A stretch of 29,460 bases of DNA. Origin: a virus. Made by a program: the position numbers and the translations under genes. How positions within the stretch are numbered: the first letter of the stretch is position 1; each line of letters begins with the position of its first letter. The DNA is taken from the IMG/VR virus record IMGVR_UViG_3300044546_001431, positions 1 through 29,460 of that record, one strand, 5' to 3'. The notes beneath the pieces were generated by a model, which was given only the letters and a program-made list of their open reading frames with translations, made no database searches and was not told the origin of the DNA. Of the stretch, positions 22,823-29,374 are shown one piece after another.

Positions 22823-23007
22823 AGTACTTCATCGCATACATAGGCACCAGGAATGACAACCTCGACAACTTGGTTGCAAGGGTGCACGATTTATTCAACA
22901 TGATGCCAGGTGTCAACACTTGCATCGTGCTCACCATCTCTGATGAGGTACACATCTCTGAAGTGACTCCTGAGGAATTCTACGAACAATGGTCAAGCCT
23001 TAACTGA
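22819..23007 (+). CDS. Small protein of unknown function
   Basis: A 62-residue acidic protein. It has an alpha/beta look: strand KYFIAYIG, helix DNLVARVHDLFNMM, strand TCIVLTIS and a short helical end. ATGA overlap with the previous gene, one-base overlap with the next. No family recognised. Confidence 0.6.
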   Translation: MKYFIAYIGTRNDNLDNLVARVHDLFNMMPGVNTCIVLTISDEVHISEVTPEEFYEQWSSLN

Positions 23008-23258
23008 TGGAACAGCAAATACAAGACCCAATCGTGCTCAAGGTGCTGGCGAAGTATTATGAGCGCAGCCAGCTCGGCATCGAGAAATATGGGCGCACTT
23101 TAGATCGTGATGACTTAAGTCTCACCGATTGGCTAAATCATCTCCAGGAGGAGCTGATGGATGCCACGCTCTACATTGAGAAGCTGAAGGCAGATTTGAA
23201 GCAAGCGCAAAAGGCAGCTTTAATTGAGTTAAGCAATATGGACAAGGATAAGGGGTAA
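23007..23258 (+). CDS. Conserved phage protein, possibly MazG-related helical protein
   Basis: An 83-residue helical protein with the pattern DPIVLKVLAKYYERSQLGIEKYGRTLDR...SLTDWLNHLQEELMDATLYIEKL. This form is widespread in phages of many hosts. The EE..D helix after a YG...W segment reminds one of the metal-binding helices of MazG-type nucleotide pyrophosphohydrolases, but the full set of acidic residues is not evident, so enzyme activity is doubtful. Confidence 0.65.
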   Translation: MEQQIQDPIVLKVLAKYYERSQLGIEKYGRTLDRDDLSLTDWLNHLQEELMDATLYIEKLKADLKQAQKAALIELSNMDKDKG

Positions 23259-23301
23259 AAATTGCCACATATCTTAAAACGAAATGTAAACAACAAGAAC
23301 A

Positions 23302-23529
23302 ATGAAAGCAACGCTACACTTTGACCACGATGAGAGGGACGAGCTACAAGACGCGATAAATGCGTGGAAATGGAAGCAAATTTGTCACGTACTTGACCAA
23401 GAAATGCGCTCGGTAATCAAGCACGGATACTGGCACAATCGAGAGGCTACCGATGTAGAGATGCAAGTCACAGAATACTGGAGGGCAAAGCTCCGTGAAT
23501 TAATAAACGAAGACAATCTAAACTTATGA
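23302..23529 (+). CDS. Conserved small phage protein of unknown function
   Basis: A 75-residue protein beginning MKATLHFDHDERDELQDAIN and continuing with a helix rich in Trp, Gln and charged residues. Proteins beginning this way (a strand, then DAINAWKW...LDQEMRS) occur in many phages near recombination genes. The role is not known to me. A 43-base gap separates it from the previous gene, without a clear promoter. Confidence 0.68.
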   Translation: MKATLHFDHDERDELQDAINAWKWKQICHVLDQEMRSVIKHGYWHNREATDVEMQVTEYWRAKLRELINEDNLNL

Positions 23530-23630
23530 GACCAGACCAAGAATACCTCGCAGCACTCACCACGATGATACTCGTGACGGCAGTGGCTATCATATTGATT
23601 TTTAAACTTATCTTTGAGCTATGGAACTGA
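23526..23630 (+). CDS. Tiny membrane protein, 34 residues
   Basis: The frame from ATG 23526 to TGA 23630 encodes a short polar start (MRPDQEYLAAL) and one hydrophobic segment (TTMILVTAVAIILIFKLIF). It overlaps the stop before it (ATGA) and the gene after it by ten bases, and fills an otherwise empty 90-base gap, which supports translation. Confidence 0.55.
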   Translation: MRPDQEYLAALTTMILVTAVAIILIFKLIFELWN

Positions 23631-23872
23631 TACTCTCATATCTGGCACTCGGGTGGCTGATTGCCAACTTCGAACCGCTGCACTGGGTCATCGACCTACT
23701 ATTCATCAAGGTGATTCCAAGCACAAAGCTCGGTGATTACATTCATGCTGGCTTTGGTTGCTGGAAGTGCACGTCATTTTGGACTGCTTTGGCACTTTCT
23801 GGCAATATATATACGGCAGCAATCACAGCGATGGGCGCCTACATCATCAGCGAATGGATAGAGAGCAAATAG
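23621..23872 (+). CDS. Small membrane protein with a CWKC motif
   Basis: An 83-residue protein with an N-terminal hydrophobic helix (ILSYLALGWLIANF), a second one (HWVIDLLFI) and a C-terminal segment (SFWTALALSGNIYTAAITAMGAYII). Between them lies HAGFGCWKCTSFW with a Cys-x-x-Cys pair that could bind a metal or form a disulfide. Its layout recalls short CxxC membrane proteins seen in phages and prophages (DUF1360-like by memory). Function unknown. Confidence 0.6.
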   Translation: MELILSYLALGWLIANFEPLHWVIDLLFIKVIPSTKLGDYIHAGFGCWKCTSFWTALALSGNIYTAAITAMGAYIISEWIESK

Positions 23873-24054
23873 AATACATCACAGCAGTCAAGGCAATGCC
23901 TGAACAAGAGCGATACAGCAAGAGAACGCTGAACGTTCTCAAGCGCATCAAGGTCGCAGAGACCGGAATGCCTGACCGTGAATGCTTCTGCTCTCAGCTG
24001 AGGCGCAAAATATGGTACAAGGAATTCATAAACTGGTATGAAGGCAACTCTTGA
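23854..24054 (+). CDS. Small basic protein of unknown function
   Basis: A 66-residue protein from the ATG at 23854 (MDREQIEYITAVKAMPEQE...). It is helical and basic, with KRTLNVLKRIKVAETGM and Cys residues in RECFCSQLRRK. It overlaps the membrane protein gene by 19 bases and the sigma-like gene by 17. The pairing with a sigma-like gene could hint at a transcription accessory role, but nothing in the sequence shows it. Confidence 0.55.
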   Translation: MDREQIEYITAVKAMPEQERYSKRTLNVLKRIKVAETGMPDRECFCSQLRRKIWYKEFINWYEGNS

Positions 24055-24571
24055 CCGATACATATCGTCTCACTACGAGGAGCTGCACAGATACACCAGG
24101 TATTTCTGCTCCAAGTACAATCCACATCTCACAATCGATACGGTCATATCCAACGCATATCTGCACTGCATCGAAATTAATGACAATACAGAGGATGTCG
24201 GCAAGGTCAAGAGCTATATCCTCAACTCAATCAAGCGTCAAGTCATCTGGAAGAACGTCGACAGCTATAAGCACGAGAAAATCTTCGCCAATGAGATGGC
24301 TGTCCCAGACCGATACGATGATGGGGAGGACCTCAGCTACAAAATCGCAATCGAACAGCAATACCAGGGATGGAAGTCATCAGTGGACATCTACCGAGAT
24401 GGGCTAACAGACAACGTCAAGATTGCAGTGGCTAAGGCATATTTTGACAAAGGGCTCACAACAGCACGATCAATGGCTGAGTACTTCAACATCCCAGTGA
24501 CATCAGCTCACTACCTAATCGCAGACATAAAAAATACACTAAAAACCATACACCATGAAAATAAAAGATGA
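24038..24571 (+). CDS. Sigma-factor-like protein (ECF type), candidate late-gene regulator
   Basis: A 177-residue protein with the two domains of a small sigma factor. Region 2 is suggested by YISSHYEELHRYTRYFCSKY, then LTIDTVISNAYLHCIEI and VKSYILNSIKRQVIW (about 8-75). Region 4 is suggested by a C-terminal helix-turn-helix, KIAVAKAYFDKGLTTARSMAEYFNIPVTSAHYLIADIKNTLK (about 128-170). A short acidic linker joins them. It is encoded at the end of the early/middle block, immediately before the terminase genes, the usual place of a late regulator. It is a natural candidate to recognise the AACA-N12/13-TTGCAATATAA motif, which differs from the host consensus. It could also be an unrelated helix-turn-helix protein. 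Confidence 0.6.
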   Translation: MKATLDRYISSHYEELHRYTRYFCSKYNPHLTIDTVISNAYLHCIEINDNTEDVGKVKSYILNSIKRQVIWKNVDSYKHEKIFANEMAVPDRYDDGEDLSYKIAIEQQYQGWKSSVDIYRDGLTDNVKIAVAKAYFDKGLTTARSMAEYFNIPVTSAHYLIADIKNTLKTIHHENKR

Positions 24572-24824
24572 ATACAAGGGACAGACTATTGTCAAGAATA
24601 CCACTCTCGGAAACATGAGGCTCGTTGTTGACAATATAGATGTCAGCAGATACCGTCACTATGTGTCCATAGGATTCGGCTATTTGTTCGAAGAGGAGAA
24701 CGTCAGCACAACTGCGCCAGAACAGTGCATTCGCTATGAAGGCATCGAAGCAGATGAGCAGATGGAAGCTCCAGCAGTAACACCAAAACCAAAACGTAAG
24801 AGAGCAAATGTCAAACCTAAGTAA
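24555..24824 (+). CDS. Small protein with basic C-terminal tail, unknown function
   Basis: An 89-residue protein with a beta-rich first half (MKIKDEYKGQTIVKNTTLGN, then RHYVSIGFGYLFEEE), a Glu-rich middle and a C-terminal tail PKPKRKRANVKPK that could touch DNA. It overlaps the sigma-like gene and the next gene by 17 bases each. Similar short proteins are frequent in Bacteroidota phages near the packaging genes; some sit in the virion. Function not established. Confidence 0.62.
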   Translation: MKIKDEYKGQTIVKNTTLGNMRLVVDNIDVSRYRHYVSIGFGYLFEEENVSTTAPEQCIRYEGIEADEQMEAPAVTPKPKRKRANVKPK

Positions 24825-25149
24825 ATACATGGAAGCCTTCGCAGAGAAGACCTACTCCGACTATCCCGACTCGGTGCGCAACAACGCACGCAGAGGCATC
24901 GAACTCAACAAAGAGCTCGGTAACAAGTGCGCCACACAAGTCGGCAAGGTCAGAGGACAACAGCTCGCAAATCAAGAGCCCATTTCAGTGGACACGATCA
25001 AAAGGATGTACTCATACCTATCCAGGGCAGAGCCTACATTCGAGGATTCAGCACCTGAGGACTGCGGATACGTTTCATTCCTTCTGTGGGGTGGAAAAAC
25101 TGGTAAGGATTGGGCAGAAAGTAAACTTAAAGGATTAGGATTGATATGA
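24808..25149 (+). CDS. Conserved protein linked to phage packaging/head genes
   Basis: A 113-residue protein with a pattern I know from many phages and prophages: a helical start with SVRNNARRGIELNKELGNKC, then VGKVRGQQLANQEPISVDTIKRMYSYLSRAE, and a C-terminal LLWGGKTGKDWAESKLKGL. This module is found alone or fused to head or packaging proteins, and its exact job is not known to me. Here it sits directly before the small terminase gene (ATGA overlap), consistent with a packaging or head role. Confidence 0.65.
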   Translation: MSNLSKYMEAFAEKTYSDYPDSVRNNARRGIELNKELGNKCATQVGKVRGQQLANQEPISVDTIKRMYSYLSRAEPTFEDSAPEDCGYVSFLLWGGKTGKDWAESKLKGLGLI

Positions 25150-25574
25150 AAACTGGAAGACCACGCAACTTCGAAGAGCCAGAAGACCTATATCAGCTAT
25201 TTGTTGAGTACAAAAAGCACGTTAAACAGAATCCACGCTATTCCTATGCCCTTTCAAATAAGACAGGGAAGGCTGAACCGATTCCACTTGAGGTACCGCT
25301 CACAATGAGTGGCTTCAGAGTATTCTGTCATGATAAGGGACTTGTGGTGAATGATTACTTCGCCAATACGGATGGGAGATATTCAACGTTTACTACAATC
25401 TGTACGCATATAAGCGATGAAATCAGAGACGACCAAATCAAGGGCGGCATGGTTGGGCAGTTCAATGCATCCATCACTCAGCGTTTGAATGGTCTCACTG
25501 AAAAGACTGACATCACTTCTGGAGGGCAAAGCATCTCCGAGGTGAAGGTGAACATAATTAGACCGACAGAGTAA
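25146..25574 (+). CDS. terS: Terminase small subunit
   Basis: A 142-residue protein with an N-terminal TGRPRNFEEPEDLYQLFVEYKKHV, a helix-turn-helix-like section PLTMSGFRVFCHDKGLVVNDYF (about 52-73), a helical stretch FTTICTHISDEIRDDQI and the segment FNASITQRLNGLTEKTDI near the end. This arrangement is typical of small terminase subunits of Bacteroidota phages, which bind the genome and bring it to the large subunit. The large terminase gene follows after 78 bases. Confidence 0.78.
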   Translation: MKTGRPRNFEEPEDLYQLFVEYKKHVKQNPRYSYALSNKTGKAEPIPLEVPLTMSGFRVFCHDKGLVVNDYFANTDGRYSTFTTICTHISDEIRDDQIKGGMVGQFNASITQRLNGLTEKTDITSGGQSISEVKVNIIRPTE

Positions 25575-25583
25575 TATATTTAG

Positions 25584-25591
25584 TATATTTG
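25584..25591 (+). promoter_or_regulatory. -7-like element before the large terminase gene
   Basis: TATATTTG matches TAnnTTTG, 69 bases before the ATG at 25653. No TTTG lies 19-21 bases upstream. The bases are followed by the tandem repeat and hairpin described next, so a start near 25598 would place these in the leader or at the transcription start. Confidence 0.4.
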
Positions 25592-25626
25592 CTGTCAGCT
25601 GTCATAGGAGAGAATACTGTCCTATG
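25591..25626. promoter_or_regulatory. Operator-like tandem and inverted repeat before the large terminase
   Basis: GCTGTCA is repeated directly at 25591-25597 and 25598-25604. It is followed by a perfect seven-base inverted repeat CATAGGA / TCCTATG (25603-25609 and 25620-25626) around a ten-base loop. The site follows a -7-like box and lies in the leader of the large terminase gene, so a control of packaging gene expression is possible. It lacks a T run and is not a terminator. Confidence 0.5.
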
Positions 25627-25652
25627 GCTACCGCATTGAATAAACCCAAGCT

Positions 25653-26813
25653 ATGGCTGAAATCACAATCGACAGCACTGTCATCTTCGAGAAGAACTAC
25701 ACCGCACTGGCAGACCCGAGCATCCGCTTCATCATCAATGAGGGTGGAAGCCGCTCGAGCAAGACCTACTCGCTCTGCCAAATGATCGTGGTGTACTGCC
25801 TACAACATCCTGGCAAGGTGGTCAGCATCGTGCGCAAGACCTTCCCAGCTTTGAGGGCAACAGTCATGCGTGACTTCTTTGAAATCATGAAGGAGATGGG
25901 CATCTATGAGGTGATGAGCCATAACAAGTCAGAGCACATCTACACCTTCGACAATGGGTCCATCGTGGAGTTCTTTTCAGTCGATAATGAGCAAAAAATC
26001 AGGGGTCGCAAGAGGGACCTTGGCTGGTGCAATGAAGCCAATGAGCTATGGTTCGAAGATTTTCAGCAGCTGAACATGAGGACCGAGCACAAGCTCATCT
26101 TCGACTACAACCCGAGTGAGTCATCATCCTGGCTGTATGAGCTGCCGATGGAGGAGAGCATCATCATCAAGTCGACCTACAAAGACAACCCATTCCTTCC
26201 TGACAGCATCAAGCGACAGATTGAGGACCTCAAGCGCACTGATGAAGCCTTGTACCAAATCTATGCGCTCGGTGAGAAAGCCATCTCGAAGAGCAACATC
26301 TACTCCAACTGGACATTCGTGAAGCATCGCCCTGCTCGGTTCGTCAACTTTGTGTATGGGCTTGACTTCGGATACAATCACCCGACAGCACTCATGCGAG
26401 TCTACTGGTGCGACAATGACATCTACATCGAGCCAGTGATATACGAGAGCTACCTGACAACGACCAACCTCATAGAGAGGATGCAGCAGATGGATGTCGA
26501 AAAGAATGTGACCATCGTGGCTGACTATGCCAGACCCGAAATCATTGCCGAGATGAACAACGCTGGCTTCGATGTTCAGAACGCTGATAAGTCAGTCAAG
26601 AAGGGCATCGACAACATCAAGACCTTCGGTGTGTTCTGTGAGGACAATCCTCAACTCAAGAAAGAGTATGAGAACTACAAGTGGAAAAAGATTGGTGACT
26701 TCATTGATGACACACCCGTGAAGCTCTTCGATGATGCCATGGATGCCATCCGCTACGCTGCCACGCACATCCGCCAGGAGTACTACACCGATGACTCGTA
26801 TTTCGCCTTCTAA
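25653..26813 (+). CDS. terL: Terminase large subunit
   Basis: A 386-residue packaging motor of the Terminase_3 type. The ATPase domain has a Walker A-like GGSRSSKTYS (about 31-40), the segment IRGRKRDLGWCNEANEL that holds a Walker B-like acidic pair (about 112-128), and DYNPSES as a coupling motif (about 151-157). The nuclease domain has YGLDFGYNHPTAL (about 232-244), VADYARPE (about 289-296) and the final FDDAMDAIRYA (about 361-371) with the metal-binding Asp residues. Its length is slightly below the usual 400-450, but all motifs are present. It is followed after 35 bases by a late-motif unit. Confidence 0.9.
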   Translation: MAEITIDSTVIFEKNYTALADPSIRFIINEGGSRSSKTYSLCQMIVVYCLQHPGKVVSIVRKTFPALRATVMRDFFEIMKEMGIYEVMSHNKSEHIYTFDNGSIVEFFSVDNEQKIRGRKRDLGWCNEANELWFEDFQQLNMRTEHKLIFDYNPSESSSWLYELPMEESIIIKSTYKDNPFLPDSIKRQIEDLKRTDEALYQIYALGEKAISKSNIYSNWTFVKHRPARFVNFVYGLDFGYNHPTALMRVYWCDNDIYIEPVIYESYLTTTNLIERMQQMDVEKNVTIVADYARPEIIAEMNNAGFDVQNADKSVKKGIDNIKTFGVFCEDNPQLKKEYENYKWKKIGDFIDDTPVKLFDDAMDAIRYAATHIRQEYYTDDSYFAF

Positions 26814-26840
26814 ACATTTGGCTGACAATTTGCAATATAA
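26813..26840 (+). promoter_or_regulatory. Late-gene bipartite motif, copy 4
   Basis: AACA (26813-26816), 13 bases, then TTGCAATATAA (26830-26840), eight bases before the ATG at 26849. The first A of AACA is the last base of the terminase TAA stop codon. It opens the unit that includes the fibre and continues into the tail genes at the start of the window. Confidence 0.6.
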
Positions 26841-26848
26841 AGAAAAAC

Positions 26849-27121
26849 ATGGGAACAAATCTAATGGGCGAACTTGTCGCCGATATGGGCACATACATTG
26901 CCAACAACACAACAGAAGTCACCAGAACAATTGAAGCCATCGTTGTGCTTCAGGACACTGTCTTCACATCCATCAAGGTAGCTGGTACAGACGTCAAGTC
27001 GACATACATCGCAGCACCTGGTACTGCCGTCAAAGCTGGTGCAATCATCACCCCGATCAACAATCTTCAATTCAGTGGTGTGCAGTTGGCAAGTGGTTCA
27101 GTTGCGTTAGTACTTGGATAA
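26849..27121 (+). CDS. Small probable virion protein
   Basis: A 90-residue protein rich in Ala, Thr, Val and Gly, with no charge clusters (VVLQDTVFTSIKVAGTDVKS, PGTAVKAGAIITPINNLQFSGVQLASGSVALVLG). The C-terminal part is a run of beta strands and turns like those in small capsid- or fibre-associated proteins. Similar proteins lie before fibre genes in Bacteroidota phages. It may be a minor structural protein; I do not recognise a named family. Confidence 0.6.
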   Translation: MGTNLMGELVADMGTYIANNTTEVTRTIEAIVVLQDTVFTSIKVAGTDVKSTYIAAPGTAVKAGAIITPINNLQFSGVQLASGSVALVLG

Positions 27122-27291
27122 TGTACGGCTACGGATATTCACTCTACAACACCCAGTTCTTCACCGTACTTGGTGACATTGTCGCATCCATGATTGGCGC
27201 ATTCAAGACCAGGGTGGCTGCCGATGGTGGCACGTTTGAAGCCGAGGCTTGTTTGCAAGCTACTTTAGACAAATTTAATTCGATACCATGA
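27121..27291 (+). CDS. Small protein of 56 residues between structural genes
   Basis: The frame from ATG 27121 to TGA 27291 encodes MYGYGYSLYNTQFFTVLGDI, then a short helix (VASMIGAFKTRVAADGGTFE) and EACLQATLDKFNSIP. The start shares a base with the previous TAA stop, and the stop overlaps the fibre start (ATGA), which supports translation. The final segment with a Cys and a short helix is often seen in small proteins encoded before phage fibres. Function unknown. Confidence 0.62.
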   Translation: MYGYGYSLYNTQFFTVLGDIVASMIGAFKTRVAADGGTFEAEACLQATLDKFNSIP

Positions 27292-29069
27292 GCCTACTTG
27301 ATGACGCATCTTTATTAGTAACACCCAACGCCTACAAAGAAGGGAAGTTGTATTCAATTATCCCATCAAACGGAAACGGCGATTTCTCCGTAACTCGTGC
27401 GACTACTGCAACTCGTGTCAACGCTGCGGGCTTGGTTGAGTTAGTGCCTTATAATTTGTTTACCTTTTCCGAAATGTTCACTTCGGGGAATTGGATAAAA
27501 AATACGAGTACAATTACTGCCAACACTACGACTGCACCAAATGGCACGTTAACTGCTGATACTTTTACGGGAGATGGAGCAAGCGGTCAACATCAAACAT
27601 ATCAAAATGTAACGTTGACAAATGGGCTTGCACATACGACTACTATTTATGCCAAGAAAAACACGAATAACTTTATTCAAATTTATGGCAGCGGTGGGCC
27701 TTTTGGTGGGGCTAACTTTTGGGCAAACTTTGATTTGAATAATGGGGTAGTTGGTTCGGTAGGAACTTCAGCAACTGCGTCAATTCAATCAGTAGGCAAT
27801 GGGTGGTATCGTTGTACAATGACTGCCACGACTATTGCTGATGGCGCAACAAATATCATATTTCACTTAATTACTTCAGCCACATCGGGTAGAGGTGAAA
27901 CAAATACTTTGTCTACTTCCGTATTTTTATGGGGCGCTCAAATAAATCAAGGCGCATTGCTTGACTACCAAATGACGGAAACACGGCTTAACATACCTCG
28001 CCTTGACTACTCACTTGGAAGCTGCCCTAACATCTTGCTTGAGCCGCAGAGGACTAACCTTGCGTTGAGAAGCGAGGAGTTTGATAATGCTTCGTGGATA
28101 GTAAATGCCACAACTATTTCAGCTAACTCAACTACTTCACCAAGTGGATTGAATAACGCAGATACACTAACGGCAGATGGTACTTCGTCAAATCATAGAA
28201 TCTCTCAAAACATAAGTATTTCAGCAACTACTTATAGTTATAGTATTTACGCTAAAAAAAATACGAATAATTTTATCCAAATCAATACAGGTAATTCATT
28301 TGGGGGTATGTGGGCAAACTTTGATATAAACAATGGTGTGGTTGGAACGTTAGGAACTACAACAGGAACTACTCCAACTTCAAGTATTACAAGCGTTGGA
28401 AATGGTTGGTATCGCTGCAATATAACTTTTACATCAACTGCATCTGGCAATTCAGGAACTATTGTTTGTTCAATTGTTACATCTGCAAGTGCTGCAAGAG
28501 CCGAAGTAAACACCCTTTCAACCTCCGTCTTTCTATGGGGCGCACAACTCGAAGCGGGAGCTTATCAAACCAGTTACATCCCGACAAGCTCGGCATCAGT
28601 GACAAGGAATGCTGACGTAATCAGTAGAGGCAACATCTTTACCAATGGGCTGATAACTTCAAGCGGGGGTACTTGGTTTGTGGATTTGAGGAATAACATT
28701 CAAAGAACTCGAGAGTCAAGCGCTTCAGGTGTACCTTATTTAGGGGATTCAAATTCTGCAGGTGTCGGGAATAACTTTAGAATTTTAGGATTTACTGCTT
28801 CAAGGTATTTGATTCAAAAATTTGTTGCGGGTGTAGCTACTACTATTTATACAACGACTTCAAATACATCTAAAATTGCCATCAAATGGAACGGCACAAC
28901 GGCTGACGTTTTTGAGAATGGTGTTAAGGTAGTGACCGCTACTTCATTCACGGCAACGGCTTTAGATTTTTTAGCGTTTCGAACTGACCAAGTGCTATTC
29001 AATATCAACTCAACAGCGCTATTCCCAACACCGCTTACTGACACTCAATGCATCGCCTTAACAACGTAA
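27288..29069 (+). CDS. Receptor-binding fibre or head/tail spike with duplicated domain
   Basis: A 593-residue beta-rich protein. The first 50 residues (MSLLDDASLLVTPNAYKEGK...VTRATTATRVNAAGLVELV) are a common virion attachment region of Bacteroidota phage fibres. Residues about 55-230 and 256-432 are two copies of one carbohydrate-binding-like beta sandwich. Both have YAKKNTNNFIQI, WANFD.NNGVVG, SVGNGWYRC and NTLSTSVFLWGAQ at matching spacing. The last 145 residues (about 448-593) resemble a LamG-like sandwich. Together this suggests an adhesin that binds surface polysaccharide. Base composition and codon use look A/T-richer than in the neighbouring tail genes, as often seen in horizontally exchanged fibres. 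Confidence 0.72.
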   Translation: MSLLDDASLLVTPNAYKEGKLYSIIPSNGNGDFSVTRATTATRVNAAGLVELVPYNLFTFSEMFTSGNWIKNTSTITANTTTAPNGTLTADTFTGDGASGQHQTYQNVTLTNGLAHTTTIYAKKNTNNFIQIYGSGGPFGGANFWANFDLNNGVVGSVGTSATASIQSVGNGWYRCTMTATTIADGATNIIFHLITSATSGRGETNTLSTSVFLWGAQINQGALLDYQMTETRLNIPRLDYSLGSCPNILLEPQRTNLALRSEEFDNASWIVNATTISANSTTSPSGLNNADTLTADGTSSNHRISQNISISATTYSYSIYAKKNTNNFIQINTGNSFGGMWANFDINNGVVGTLGTTTGTTPTSSITSVGNGWYRCNITFTSTASGNSGTIVCSIVTSASAARAEVNTLSTSVFLWGAQLEAGAYQTSYIPTSSASVTRNADVISRGNIFTNGLITSSGGTWFVDLRNNIQRTRESSASGVPYLGDSNSAGVGNNFRILGFTASRYLIQKFVAGVATTIYTTTSNTSKIAIKWNGTTADVFENGVKVVTATSFTATALDFLAFRTDQVLFNINSTALFPTPLTDTQCIALTT

Positions 29070-29071
29070 CA

Positions 29072-29374
29072 ATGAACATATTCAAACTCACTTACCCAAA
29101 CAAGGAAGCCGCAATAGCTGACCTCGAAAGCAAAGGAATACTAACCGCTGAAGGCTACGGAAACGGAGTGCAAGCCGTTGTTGAAATCGGTATCATTGCA
29201 ATTGACGAAAACACGAACGCTGACGGCTACCACTACGACGTTATGAGCGTAGAGAGCTACGACTTTGGAAGTAACCTTGTCACACCGAAGAACCCTAAAC
29301 ACCAATTTGCGGGCTATACTATAAACCAAGAAGTACATGGCACAGACACTGATAGCATCACCTCAAAACTTTAG
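29072..29374 (+). CDS. Small protein of unknown function downstream of the fibre
   Basis: A 100-residue protein starting at the ATG 29072 (MNIFKLTYPNKEAAIADLES), two bases after the fibre stop; an in-frame ATG at 29048 lies inside the fibre gene. The first half is alpha/beta (IADLESKGILTAEGYGNGVQAVVEIG), the second contains HYDVMSVESYDFGS and NPKHQFAGY. Proteins of this form regularly follow fibre genes in Bacteroidota phages and may be chaperones or small virion proteins; I know of no tested function. Its 3' part is repeated at 2-139. Confidence 0.7.
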   Translation: MNIFKLTYPNKEAAIADLESKGILTAEGYGNGVQAVVEIGIIAIDENTNADGYHYDVMSVESYDFGSNLVTPKNPKHQFAGYTINQEVHGTDTDSITSKL

